From: Epiperipatus broadwayi
Lineage: Eukaryota > Onychophora > Udeonychophora > Euonychophora > Peripatidae
NCBI GenBank assembly: GCA_028023455.1
Contig: JAQFVV010006246.1
Location: forward strand, 5,780,363-5,844,362
DNA length: 64,000 nucleotides
Direction of reading: 5' to 3'
The position numbers were made by a program, and so were the translations under genes. The notes beneath the pieces are model-generated. The model did no database searches. It worked only from the letters and a program-made list of their open reading frames with translations, and was not told where the DNA came from. Numbering within the stretch: position 1 is the first letter of the stretch; each line of letters opens with the position of its first letter. Of this stretch, positions 11,301-26,300 are shown one piece after another.

Positions 11301-14300
11301 TCAAATCATTAGTTAATATCTGCTTAGTATTGATTAAAAATATTTTATTTTTTCCTAAGTTAATATATTGATTCATACAATCACATATGAATCAAAATTT
11401 GAATTAACCAAAATATTTTCTGTATATGGTGAATTATTTGTCAGAGATGAGTTTTATAAGATAACTAAAAGGAGCAATTGTTTACCTTCATAGCTTATAT
11501 TTAAATTCTATAGTTAATACATGTTGACTTTTTATAATCTTCTTCAAGCTAGGAAAAGTGGAACTATCTTTTTCCTGTCATTGCTAAGTAATTGTAATCA
11601 AGTTGATTGAAGTTGAACTGGATTGTGGGTATCATGTGGTTATGATTTTCTATACATATTACAAATTTATGGCAAACATTTTATGTAATAAATTTGAGTG
11701 AGTCAGGAATATATTTCTTAATTTATTATGTAGATGATGATAAAAAAAGTATAATCTTTAAATAATTCTTTGCAAGACATAGATTTCTCCAACAGCTTTC
11801 ATTAAAGAAACAGTGAAGAAGAGAGCATTAGATTTTTTCCTGGAATAAAAATTTTTCAAGTCTGATTGAAACTTACAAATTTTTTTTTATGTTATTTAGC
11901 CAATTCAGGGATAACTATATATGAAGCTCTTGGGTGTATGTATACATATATATATATATATATATATATTGAACTGAGTCCACTAAATAAGTCTTCTACT
12001 TGCTGGGTTTAAATACCTTTTATAATAATTTTTGGAATCTAAACTTTAGATAAGTTTTCATATTTTGTTTAACTATAGGTTTGACATACCTTGTAAAATA
12101 ACTTTAATAAGTTTTAATACCTATACATTTTAACATTTACTTTAATATCTGCTTTAACTATCTTTAACATTACTGGCAGAGGGGAGAATACTATTGATAG
12201 CATAACCATCAATGATACTCATAGCCAGATCGAGCTATGCAAAGCATAACCCATGACCCAATCTTGGCTGCTGGATTTAAACCCTACTATCCAAAATATT
12301 TTATTTGTTTTGAGAATCAAACTTAGGAAACAGCCAATCATATGTTATATAGTCAGCATGCTATGGACAATAGGCACATAATTTAATACTTGAAATATCT
12401 TAAGCTGTCTTTTTTTCTCAGTTGATGGGGGGGGGATCTTTGACACATTTATTTAACACATATAACTATTTAGAAACTAATTTACTGGAGATGCAGTAAC
12501 AAGAGAGAGAGAGAGAGAGAATCGACCAAGTAACAATAAATCAAACCAATATTTATTTTACACATACACACACACACAAGTCTAACATAATATAATAAAC
12601 TTTACATAAGAAATGTTAAAGATTACTTTAGGCTATAATTATGTTAGTCTGTTAGAGTTGATTTCATTAACATACATATAATGGGAGATGAAAAGTATGT
12701 TTACCTAAGTTTTATAATAGCACTTAACACTTTCATTGTTTCTGTTTTGTTGACTATCTTTTGGTTTTCATCGATGATTTCTGGTTTCTTTTCCATTCAG
12801 CAGGTTGACAATGGGGGTGGGGGAGATTATTGGCAGCTTACATATCACAGGTCAGGCATTGGTTTCAGGTTGAGAAATCTGATGGTACTGAGGATTCTGG
12901 CTCAAAGACCAGCCAAACACTCCTGTCCTTTAGCACTGCATGTTGCTAAGTCGGCCTTCAGTGATGAATGAGGTTGAGGAACAAGCATACTGGAAGCATG
13001 GACAGTTTTTCCAATGATCTTTTTTAATCATGTTTCTCATCTTTATTTTTAATAATACTATTACAGCCGAGTAATTAATAATAATAGCAATAATACTTCT
13101 ACTCAGAAGTTACATCATAATCTGATTGCTTAATAATTTATTTCTCTTCTCTCTTTTACACTTCTCCCTTCCATTATTTTATCTTTATCATGACTTAAAT
13201 CAAGTTTAATTAATTCTTGCATTTTTCTGCTATCTAATCTCATTTCAAGATTAATCTAACTATTTCATCATTGTATGTTGATGATATAGTTTGAATGGTT
13301 TTAATTAATTTAATTATTTCTAATTTTCTTTTATGAGCCAGTAATCTTTTACTAATTATATTTAAAAGTTTTTCTCTTTTCAAATTCTCTTAATTCAATC
13401 TTTATCTAGAATTATTCCACCCATACTCCATTCTTAAACTTTTATTCTGTTTAAAAACACAATTTGTATACACACTCATTTACTTTTGATACAATTATGT
13501 TTCTTTAAAAAAACTGTTTACATTATTTTTTTCTTCTCTATTTCATTTTATTAATAAACTAATCACTTCCTTCTTCTTTTTCTCTTCAAATGAAAAATAT
13601 ATAATGCGATTATATGTGTAGCTTTAACATATATATTTCACTCGCGTTACATATATATATATATTGGAAACAGCCCATGTTTATCCATACCAAGAACCTT
13701 CCATCTGTTTGTTATTAAGACAGATTTTGTAAATAAAAGATATATTATCTTGATAACAGATTGAAAATTCTTGATGTAGATAAGCATGAGCATCTTTCAT
13801 GTGATTTATATTTATGAACTATATAGCTTTGAGCAAAATCAATTTATTATATATACAATATATTAATTATTTTTGAATTGTAAAGGATAAAGTTTGATGA
13901 TCAGTACAATTATTGAGGAGGTTTAGTATGTTGATAGTTTTTTTTTTTTTTTTAACTTTTACTAATGAAATGAGTTTTAATGAACTATAAACTAATGCTG
14001 GCTCAGAGTAAATAGAATTATTGGTGCAAATTTTTACAAATTTAATAAATTTAGTTTTTTTACATTGTTCTTTAATAATTTTTTAATTGCATTTATAGCA
14101 TATCAAAACTTAATCATTTGTTTTAGACATTTTAAATATAACAGCATTAAAATAAACCTGTTAATATTTTTATTATTATTTTTTTTTAGGTCTTGGTTCA
14201 ATCCTCTTTGCTATTAATATTGATAATCCTGAACTGAATTCACCCCAACCCCTTTTAGTTTCTTTATCTCCCAGTCCTCCACCAACTATTCTAGCTTACA

Positions 14301-17300
14301 GTGAACCACGCAATTTAACTGGAATGTCAGATGTATCTATTACAGGTAGGATTACATAGAATTTATTATTGTGATAATTATATTATTGAGAGTATTTTAA
14401 GAGTTTTTTATTAGCTCATTATAAACACAAAATATTAAATGTTATATATAATAGCCATATTTTGAATTGTAAACCTTGATGATATAAAGCTTTGAGGTTC
14501 AGTTTCACAAGAAGTCTTTACATTACATTACCATAAACAAATCAGAATGGGCTATTTCTTATTAGTCTTAAGCAGATTTTATTAGCTTTATTTTAAACTC
14601 TGAATGATGAAATATATACAATTATTAGATATAATTCTCATTACAATATAAGCATGCATACAATTATATTTTATATGGATAGGAATTAACAATCCTTTTT
14701 TTTATAAGCCTTATCATTATTATATATCGGTAATTTCAATCTCTGTGGCCAAGTTGCAATCTTTAGTGCATTAGTCCATTAATAAAGATGGGATTCCATC
14801 TTCATTGTTAAAAGGAAATCGCCTTGACAATAGTTTGAAATTGTTGATTGTTGACTGGTTTTTAATGATTACTTACTAGCCTATTTATCCTTGAGCATTA
14901 TTACAGTTATTATTATATAATTATTTGGGTGCAATTTGAAATTTATAATTGCAGTTTGTAATGTTATAGTTACCTGTTTTAAAGAGATTTATTTAAACTT
15001 CTTTGTATCAATAATTTCAATCTCTGTGGTCAAGTTGCAATCTTTAGTGTCTATATAAATATATTCACCCATTCCACCTTTATTGTTAAAAGGAAATTGC
15101 CTTAACAATAGTTTGAAATTGTTTATTGATATTGGAATTGTCTTAAGTGTTGATTAGTTTAATCATTATATTCAGTTGGTACTAGTATGCCATTTATATG
15201 CTTATGGGTTAGACTTTACTCATGTAATTTCAAAGCTTAATAGAATAATTATCTTAAGGCATTATTTTATGCATCTTTGAATTCAAAGCTGATATCCAAA
15301 ATATTGCAGGATTTTAAGATTTCTGGTATCCTCATCATATTATGTAATACCAAATTATGAACAAAACAAATATTACAAAATGATCATAATAATGTATTGT
15401 GGCCAAATCCATGGTGTGTGCTATTTATCCTACATTATGTAGCCTGGATTAATTATTTATTTTTAGCTTGATATGTGATCAAACTTGAACTGTCATTTTT
15501 GAATTGTGTTTAACCTATATTAAAATTATACTTGCACCTATTTCTGTTAAATGAAAGTCCTCTTATAAAATATCTATCTTTAGAGAGGTGAAGAAATATG
15601 AGCTAAATAATTTGAAATATAAAGCAACTAAGAATTTGAAGACCAAATGTTTCTAAATTTCAAGGATTGATTTATAATATCTTCAATACTAGAATAGACT
15701 CCATAATATAAAACAAACAAATGAAGAAAAATATTAAGCTTAACAAAAAGGATTTACTTGAGACTTTGATAAAACTTTTGTTTCAAATGTGTGATCACCT
15801 GAAGGATAGTAATATTTAAATATTTATTATTTATTTATATTTTATAACTTAATGTCTTAATATTTTATATATGTCTTATTGTATAATAAATATTTTTATT
15901 TATTTATTAATCCAGGCTCCTGTCTCTCATAAATTCTGACCATTTAAATAATAAATTAAATTTTATAATAGTAGTGAGATAAGAGCTCACACTCTACCAA
16001 ATTAGTCATGGTATGCTTTAATAATACTGATTGTGTAGAATATCTTCCTATGGATTTCCCAGTATTGAGTAGCACTCTGGTTTTGACCCTAATATAAATT
16101 TATAATCCATAGAAGATCTATTTTCCCTCCAGTTACATAGGAGTGATTTAATGTTCTGGAAAGGTGACTGTAGTCTATAATCTTTTTATTAATATAGCGA
16201 GATCTGATCTTTAGTATAATTTATGTTTAAATTAAATTATATCTTTACTTCTATCTTGTTTTATCTCTGATGTTGGATTTATGTGTGAAATCTCAAAAGT
16301 TATCTTTTATTATTAAGCATTTATTTTCATATCCATGGGATTAATATAATTTATGTCTAACTTTAGTGCTTTAATCAAATTGGCAGGATCGGTACAATTG
16401 GTGCCTTATAAATTCATTTATGCACCACTTCCCAGACTTGTGATAAGTTAGTTATAAATTGGCATATAATGTCAGTGCTTGATAGTGACCTATTTAATAT
16501 AAAATAATAATTAAAAAATAAATAGAGAATAATAATTTAGTGAGAAATGTGGGAAGATTCCAATATTTTTGAAACTAACGTATCACCACTATATTTTAAA
16601 ACTTCTCCAGATATCCCATCAGGATTTTCCATTTTTAAGATTACAAAGAAATGTTTTGACTTCGTTAAGCTACATATTTTTGCCCAAATACTAAATGTGT
16701 AGATAAAATGAATATATCATAAAAGTGGTCATTTCAATTCTTTATTATTATTCAAAAATTGATCAAAATACTCCTTTCATTTATTCAAAATATCATTGTT
16801 GTCATGATTTAATAGGATTGTGATAGAATTTCTCTGATCCATATGTTACTTTCAATGCAACAAAAAAAGTTCTAGAGTGACCATTATGAAATATATTTAT
16901 TTTATTTTTTTCAGTTTTAATCCATCAATTATTTTTAAGCTTTTTGTGAGATCATTGGAATTCTATCTTTAAATTTTTATTTATTATTTTGCCAAGTAGA
17001 AAATGCCAATTTTCATTTTAATCAAATCATTAATAGTATGAAAATTGTCAGAAAACTAGTCATGATTTCTATTTCTTAATGAATCCAAGAATAAATTAAT
17101 TTGTATTCATAACACATTGCTTAAGAAAAGTCTATGCTCCAATAACATGACAATTCTGAAGATTCAAATTAGCAGTTTTAATGTTTTCCTGAAGGTTTGT
17201 GATGATAGTGTTTTAGTTGTATTTTTATATTGAACTACTTTTATCATCTAATGTGAGTATTGAATAGAAAAATTTAACTTTATTTAAATATTCCAAATAC

Positions 17301-20300
17301 ATTCAACTGTTAGTAATAGCATATCAAACAGATTAGTATATGCACAATGTTTCGAGAGGTATTATTCTCTCTTCTTCAGGTGTTACTGGCCTGACCAGTG
17401 ACAGTACTAGCATGGGCTTCAAACCTGGATGGCTCAAATCATCCAGGTTTGAATCCCATGCTTGTACTGTCACTGTTCAGGCCAGCAACACCTGAAAAAA
17501 AGAGGGGAGAATAATACATCTTGAAATAATGTGTATATACTAACCTGTTTGATGTGCTGTTACTAATAGTTGAATGTATTTGGAATATTAAATTTAAGTT
17601 AAATTTTTTTAAAGACATTCAATACTCATTTTAGATGATGGAAATAGTTTAATATAAAAATATAGCAGTTTTAATGTTTAGCAATTGTTTTAGCATTTTT
17701 ATTACAAATTTTAAAAAAATCTAGTTTTTATTTTTTCTTATTGACACATATGAAACATTTTAAATACTACTTTTATAATCAAAACAATTCACAATATAAA
17801 TAATAATCATCATAAATTTCAATCATTATCAGCCCACTGCCGGATGAATGTCTCTCCAAATTTAATTCAGTTTCTCTAATCTATAGTCTCTCTTTTTCTT
17901 GTCTCCCAACACATTTCTTTATTTCATTCGTCCATCTTATGTGGTCTTTTACAATCTCTTGGAATCCAGTTTAAGTTTTCAACTGTCTATTATCACCTCT
18001 TCTAGCAATATGTCCAGCCCCATTTCTCTTCAGTCTTTTAATTCTTTCAATGATATCAATGACATTTGTTTATTCTCTCATCCATGCATTTTGTTTCCAA
18101 TTTCTTCTTATTATATGTAAAATATTTTTCTTCATTCTTTGTTGAGTGCTCTGAAGTCTCTGTACTGTTCTGCATATAAGTGTCCAAGTCTCAGATTCAT
18201 AAATAAGAACTGGTAAAACACATTTATTAAAACCTTTTCAAGCATGTAGGCACATTTCATTTTAATATCTATTTCTACCAAAAGTACTTCATTCAAGTTT
18301 AATTCTATGATTTATTTTCATCCATTATGTTTTCATCTGTATTAATAATCTGATCAAGATATTTATATTTGCTAACTTCTTATAATTCATCATTATCGGT
18401 CCTTTTTTTCTGAGAAAATCCATTGAATATCACTTAGTCTTTTTAGCTTTTATTTTTATTTTTATTTTCTTACTTTTGTCTGCACAATTTAAATGATTTA
18501 AATAATCTCTATATACTTTAACTCCACAAAATATTTCTTGCAAAACTATTGTAAAAAGTTTTGGAGATATGGAGTCGCCCATCTCAGTATTAATTTTCTT
18601 AGTTTCACTATGTAATCTAATTTTACTCTTGCATTTTGATTAAAAAATTTTTGAATATGATAATATCCTGAGTCTCTATGTTCCAATGCTTTAATCACTG
18701 AAGAAAATGATTATGGAATCAAATGCCTTTTTATAATCCAAAAATCCAAAGCATAATGGCAAATCGTATTCATTGATCCTTTCTATAGCTTATTTCAATA
18801 CTTGGATGTGATTCACTGTACTAAAACCACTTTTAAATTCAGCTTTCCCCCCCCACCCCCAAAGTTTGATGTATATAAATTGTAATTATCTTGGTAAAAA
18901 TTTTGTATAGCACTAATAAAAGACTGAGTAAGCCTATAATTTTTAATATCTTTTTTATCTATATATTGCATTTGAAATGCACATATGTAATGCTGTATTA
19001 CGAATTAATTATTGTTTAGTGCTTTCGGTAGCTTCGTGTTCCCATATTCATAGCTTATACTAATGATAGTTGTACTTATGTTTTTAATAAAGATATATGC
19101 AAATGTATGCAAATAGCCTAGATGGCTTATTTTTTCGAAATGGAGAAGCAGGCATCTCTTCTATTGATGGTATTGGGATCACCTGCAATGAAGCATGCTT
19201 TCTTAATCTTGCACTATTGCGCTCAGTGCACACCCTTTTAGCCATGGAGGGTTACTGCATTTTCCCAATCATCTGATACATCTTTATCATTTAGACATTT
19301 GCTATATAACTTTGCCAATAATTTTTCTATTTCTTTACCTGCTTCTTTTAAGATATTGATTATAATTCCATCATAATTTGGAGCTTTTTTTTCTTTATAA
19401 ATTTAATTGCATGTCTCACTTCTTCATTTAAAATGTGCAATTCAGAAGATATAATTATAGGGAATACTTTTTCTTGTTCTTTATTGCTATTGTAATTGTA
19501 TGGGTTTTATGGCATACAACCACATAGTAGTGTGTGCACAAATTTATATAAAGTTGAAAAGTAGAAATAAACACAGTCAAATTTTTTTGTAGATATTTTC
19601 TACATTTCACAGAAGTTATAGTGAGGGATGTAATAATTTTGAATTTTAAAATAAAATTTTATTATGACATAAACATTTAAAAAGATTTAACTAATATTTT
19701 TATTGAATTCTGATGTTGAAATTTTAAAATTAAAACAGGCATGTTTTATGTTAAAATAGATGTACTGTTAATTGTAAAAATCCACTATTTATTTATAAAT
19801 TTTTTTTTTTAAATCAAAACTTGTGTAACATTTTGATAAAATCTTTATATATTTTAGAAATCTTTTTATTAGGTAGTGCTTGTAGATTATATTTTGATAA
19901 AATTCCAAAGTTGTTTTAAAAGGATTAAAGTGGATTAAAAAGGAATTGATAAAAGATAGAAAAAACATTTTGAGTTAATGAATTTTTCCCATCTCACCCT
20001 AACTATAAAAAGAATTGATAGAAAGATTAGAATAGTTGGTTTTCAGAGTTATACAGAAGTATCATGAAGAAATAATTGAAGGCAAGAGAGTGGATCCAAT
20101 GATGGATACTAGTTTACGATGGTCGAGTTTGAATTCATATTGAGAAAAAGAGTAAATTTTCAATGTTTCATAGCCCTAATGTGGACATAACAGATTGCCT
20201 GAAGTCTATTCAATCATAGACAAAAGGAAGATCACTGCAGACCAACAGTTACCTGGACTATGATGACACTGACCCAGAGAGTCCATCAGCTTGCTGAACA

Positions 20301-23300
20301 ATTGGTATATGTATGCTGCTTTGTCTATACACAAAGAACCATAGATAAACATACCATATTGTATTTATATAAAGTGCAGCTGGTGAGTTATTTTAAATAA
20401 TTCCTATAAAATGACATTTTAGAGGTGTTATATATATATTGAGAACAATATTTTAAATAATTTCTTTAGTGAAAGTGACATTTAAAATCTAGAATTTAAA
20501 AGTAAAACAAGTAAATAATTTTTACTTGAATTAAAAATCTAAAAGTAAAGAATTGATTCATCTCCAAAAGTATTTCTCAATTGGAAAACAAAGAAATTTG
20601 CTGGAGTATTTTTAAAAGCTTTTATGAACTGTCAAGGAATTGATATTACATCTATTTAAAAAAACAACCTGTTATGATAGAATTTAATAACTGATTCATA
20701 TTACTTTTTATATATACACATGCATGTGTGAATATTATGTATATTCAGCAGAATTGATTCTGAAAATATATTTTTACTAATTTTATTATTTTTATAAAAT
20801 ATCATGATATAAACATTAGCTTGCATATACATTTCTATGAGTACACACATATATGTTAAATCAGTCAATAATTATGTATTAAAAAAAAGAATTTCATTTA
20901 TATATATTTCCAATATGGAATTAATTGTGAAAAATATATTTAATAAATTTATCATTTTGACAAATTCAGATATATGATATAAATGTTAGTGTGCACATAC
21001 ATTTCCATGCACACACATATATATTTTAATTAGTCATTAATTACATATTATAAGAAATGAATTTCATTTATAGGTTTATGAATTCAAATATGTTAATAAA
21101 TTATTATACCGCATGTCTGTGTGATGATATATATATATGTTTTATGTAAACCTTGTATAAGGTATTTGTATCATCAAAATGTGTTAACTTAAAATTTATT
21201 TTATATCATGATTGAAATATGTTCAGAAATTATACCACATGTCTGTGTGCAGATGTATGTGTTTTATATTGGAACATATATGTAAATCACAATATAATAA
21301 CTTGAATTTTGTATATTAATCAAAATCAAAAAGCTTATATGTATATAGTTGAATTCTGCAGACTTTAATTTAATAAACTTATATTCCATTGTTAAAATTA
21401 TTCCATTGAACTTAATTCTAAAGTCAGAATATTATATATTGCATCATCTCTTGTGTTCTCTGAGCTAGATTTGTGCATCACGGTGTATTATATGAAAGGG
21501 GTGTATGTGTTTATGGTCATCCAGTTGATTATAATTATTCTTGATTGGTACAAAGAGAATATTCTTTAAAGTCCATGCACTACATTTTATTTAGTTTAGT
21601 ATTTATCAGAATTTAAATTTATAGTTGGCCAGTACATTAATGGTACTAAGTGGTCAGACCATTGATGATGGACAGCATGTTTATATCCCAGCATTATTGT
21701 TTTTATTATATATATTCTGATGGATTAGCACTTAAGTTTGTGCATCCAAATTATGTTAAAATAATTACCCCAAGCTGGCAAGAACTAAATAGTTAGCCTG
21801 GTCTATAGTAGACCATTTCAAAGCCAATCACTGGATTGACTGTTGATTTATTTTTATTGTTATTCACTTATGGTGATGAATGAGTTATACTTATTTATAA
21901 TGCTGGTGAACTTATAGTTAATTATGTTTATACTTAAGATAATTAGCTGTGCTGATCTCACGGAGTGATCTCATGCTCATTATTTTCAATAATTATATAT
22001 AACATTACTTATATATTAAATATTATATTAAATTTCATTATTTGAAATATTTTGGGATAATGATGGAATGACATCACCCCAGATTAACCCCCAATTTCCT
22101 TACTGTTACAAACATCACCCAAATTGTGGGACCTCTATTTCCATACAGTTACATTTAAAATGTTGTGCAATTTAGAAAATGTAGTAATTATAGGGGATAC
22201 TTTTTCTTGTTCTTTATTGCTATATAATTCTTATAGAACTTTTTTACATATTTCATGATGTTTTCTCTCTTTATTAGTAACAATTTCATCTTTTCTTTTT
22301 ATTGCAGAAATGTTTTTTCTAACTTTCCTTGCTAATTTACAATTATATTTTCTTATTGACTTTTTTTATACTATTTTACAAAATTCTAGATACTTAGTCC
22401 TTCTTAATGGATCAGTTTTATATATTTTCATAGCCCTTCTTTTCTTCAAAAATTATCTTGTCTCATTAAAAATTTTATTGGGCAATTATTTCCTTTTTTT
22501 GTATCAGTTATGTTTTTATGGATTTTATTCAAATCTGAACCTTCTTCAATGTCTGAACTATCTTCAAAATCCATTAATATTTTAGAATGATTTAAATTTA
22601 TTCAAATGTTTATGAAGTTTAGGAATATCAAGTGTGAATAATGTTTTTCTTAATAATTTTTGTCTCTCTAGTTTGCATTAACACATATCTTCTCACTAAT
22701 CAAAGATGACTTCTTGTGTTGGTGCATAAACCTGAATTATCTGCATTTGATATCTTCCATTAAATAGAATAACTAATCTTACAATTCTGATATACCATTA
22801 ATCTCCACAATGTTGTTCTTCCACTTTTTATTTATAATGAATCTACTTTACTTGTGCTTCGAATATTTGTGTATTTGTAATATAGTACATGCTCATTTTT
22901 TAAAGCATTGTCTTTTAACATTTTCTTCTAACTTTATGAAGTCCAACAATGTCTCATTTAATATTAGACAATTCTTTTAATTCATGCAACAATATTTCTT
23001 CACTTGAAAATAATTTGCAATTGTAAGCACCTAAACAAAAGGTCATCATCAAATGGTAGGTCTGTAATCAGGAAATTTTTAGCATCCTTCATCTTAGTCT
23101 GCTAACTGCCATCTACAATCTTCTGGAAATAAAAGCCATAATTTAGTTTTGTCTGTCATGATTATAAATATCTATGTAAAAGAACTTCATTCACACTCAC
23201 ATTTATTCTGCCTTCAATAAAACTGAACTGGTATTTCAATTAAGAGTTATCAGGCCACTGAGAAGAAAGACCATAGTTGTTTTTTGATCTTAAGCCTAGA

Positions 23301-26300
23301 GATAAAAAGCCAATGAACTCACCATTCTGTCTGATGCTTGTTGGTAAGCAGCACATCCATGTTTGTATACTATATGAATAATTATATAGTAATATATCTG
23401 CAATAACAAGAACATATGGGATAGACATTAATAATTTGACTTGTTCTGTTTCTTTAAAACCGCAAAGAGGAACAGAAAATTCCTTTTTCTTCCACAATAT
23501 AAATACCATTTTTTTTTTTTAATGCCTCTCTTTCTTTAACATTTATTTATTTATTTAAATCCATTTTCTTTTATGCAGTAGTTTAATTATAATTATATAT
23601 TTTTTATTTATGTTTTTTATTATTTTATTTGTTAAAACAATAGCCAAGTTTCCATACAATAGTTCCACCCTGTCCAAGCCATAGTAAATCAATGGATGAT
23701 AGTAGGTTTGTGCATAAAATCCCTATCTAGTGCCTATTCATCCAATATCCCCAGACTAGTTTCTAACCATGTAACTTTCATTAAAGAGTACCCTTGGATT
23801 TGAGAGTATTGCATCTAGATCTTAGTGCAACCCTCCTTTAATTAGTATGAGTTGCAATGAATGACATTACTGTATGGAGAGATGACTACTGTTTTAATAG
23901 TTTGTGTTAGCATAGGGAATGGTGATCATGTGATGTTTTAATGGCTTCATTTTATCTCTCTTATAAAAAGTACTTTTGGATAAATTAAAGCTGTTACTTA
24001 TTTTTATATTTTTAATATTTTTATGTATCCATTTATTTATTTATTTCTATATATAATTTATTAATTAATCCAATAGTATCACTATTTTTTTTCTATTTTT
24101 TTTATATTATTATATAAAAGAAAAGTTTGTTCTATTGTATTAACTAATAAATTATATGGAAAGAAAAATACAGAAAGAATAAAAATATATAAAAATAATA
24201 AAAAGTGTGAAAATATAGAATTTTATAGCAATTTTAATCTAATTAAAATTACTTTTTGAATGATAAATAAAATAATGAAGGTCATAATTAGGGATATACA
24301 AATAAAATTGTAAATAAACCAGTCTATAAAATAAAAAAAAGGATTTAAATAAATTGGTAAATATTAAAAAAAGAGAGAGATTGTGAAATATGAATGATAT
24401 TTATAATGTATTGTTTAGATTGTAAAAGTGATAATAAAATAAATATTACATAGTAACAACCAAAATAAAATTAAAAACTTGGTTAAAACAAAATCTAAGG
24501 CATAGAAATTCTCATATATATTTGCATATGAAAAATTATAAGCATTTATCATTTGAAAAAGAAAACTAAATCAATTGTAGCTAGAATAATGGTAAAAATT
24601 TAGTATTTAAGTAATTATAGAAGAATAATTGTAAATAATTAAAAATGAAGGTAAATAAATACAATTTATTCAAACCACTTTGAACACTTTTTAGCAAAAC
24701 ACTTTATTTGTACATATATACATACACCTATTTCGACTGTCCTGCGGTCTTCTTCAAAGTCAGTTTACTTTAATCTCTTTAGCAAATCCTTTATTTGCAT
24801 ATATATACACACATATGTTTCGATTTTAATCTCAAGAGATTAAAATAAATTGGCTCTGAAGAAGACTGACTGCAGGACAGTCAAAACATAGGTGTATGTA
24901 ATATATACAAATAGAGGATTTTGCTAAAAAGTGTTTGAAGTGGCTTGGATAAATTGTATTTATATCAGAAAAGGGTGATTTTGGTAATATATTTTTAAAG
25001 TGTTAAATGGTAATTTTTTAAAATAAGGGATACAGAAAAATTAGAAATTTAAAAGCTTGCAATAGAAAAGTATAAAAAACTAATATGAAAAAAATATAAA
25101 ATTTTTATTATGTTGTTATTATGTTATATATTCTATATTATATAATATAAATACTTTTATGTTTATTTTATAGCAATGATCCTTGAAAATGACCATAGAA
25201 AATGATCAAAAGATAGGCAAAATGTAATATTATACATAAACATATGAAAGGAAATGGTTCATATAATAAAACAAGAATTGAAAAGAAAGAAGTATGTGGA
25301 GTACTTAATATATTGAAATTAATGGGTTATTATGGAAATAAATTACTTATTAATGAAGTTTTAATTTTATTATATAGTATTATTCCATCTAATGTTATTT
25401 GATTAATAAAGCTTGTAGTATATATATCTAGAATAGGGTGAAGATAATTGCATTTGAAATGAAACATATAGAAAAATTAACTCTTTTGAGTTCTGATAGT
25501 AATTGATTAAAATATAACATTTTTCAAACAAAAAAAAAAAAAATCCTTATAATGAATTCAGTAATTAATTATGATTATAATTAAACTATTATTTAACATA
25601 GAATGGCTAGCATGAAAGCAAGCTTCAGTTTCGATGCGCTGGAATGATATTAATAGTATTCGACATATCAATTTCTCCCTTACTATGCACAGTTTACACT
25701 TTAGAATTTTTAAATTCAATAAATAACAAAATTTGTTATGTTTGATCAAACTAATATACACTCCACTGTCTTAGGTCAGGTCATTTTAATGTTTTCGATA
25801 ATTCATAGACAATTTTACTACTTTATTTTTAATTCTTGAAATATTACAGTTTTTTTTCTATTAATATAATTTTTGAGAAGGGATTGTATTGTAAATTTAT
25901 AAACTATGAACTATCGCAAGTATTTGTTTAGTGCTTATTTAGTAAATATTATACACAAATAATTAATTTTGTTAATTTTTTTTGTTATATTAAGTACTTT
26001 GTGCATCTTGGTTATATCCACTAATGTTGTATAAATTTTCAAGGATGAAGTATATGCAAGCATTCATTGATAGAATAATGAGTTAATCACTACTAAATAA
26101 GGACATGGAGTTAAATGTATATTTAAAGATGTCTCTTGGTAACATGGCAGTTTTTAGATATTATGTCACAATCTTACTTAACATTCTCGTAAGGAAATGT
26201 TATATGATAGCTTCTTATGTTGTATATATTTTAGAATCTATATGTTACAGTTTTATCATTTTATTCCTTTGAAAAAGCATTTGCATGTTAAGTAATTTGC

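Larger units (their letters stand above)
2313..14189 (+). other. SNX29 intron 1 (11.9 kb), transposon-rich
   Basis: Contains a roughly 475-bp repeat array split by a full-length RTE-like LINE (3960-8980), a decayed LINE (9020-9966), microsatellites and a GC-richer island (12410-13010). Stretches 2320-3850, 9970-11900 and 13020-14180 are AT-rich with no gene I can support. Confidence 0.6.

Noticed and set aside
12681-12971. 96-codon plus-strand ORF as a real gene
   Set aside because: No recognised domain, no promoter or splice signals, and low-complexity neighbours; kept only as an unknown island.
16560-17110. Possible LINE fragment on the minus strand
   Set aside because: Only a vague likeness to an RT block (WKILMGYLEKF), not enough to call.
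20090-20350. Transposase-like fragment suggested by a short RPTVTWTMMTLTQR reading
   Set aside because: Only about 25 residues without further domain support; too weak to call a DNA transposon.
20740-21290. Possible CRISPR-like array
   Set aside because: Repeats are few, diverged, of uneven spacing and in a eukaryotic intron; they are ordinary degenerate tandem repeats.
22310-22585. Plus-strand hydrophobic ORF of 91 codons
   Set aside because: It is antisense to a decayed LINE; T-rich sequence mimics membrane segments.
23240-23509. Minus-strand ORF of 89 codons
   Set aside because: No family recognised, AT-rich surroundings and no splice context; probably chance in old repeat sequence.
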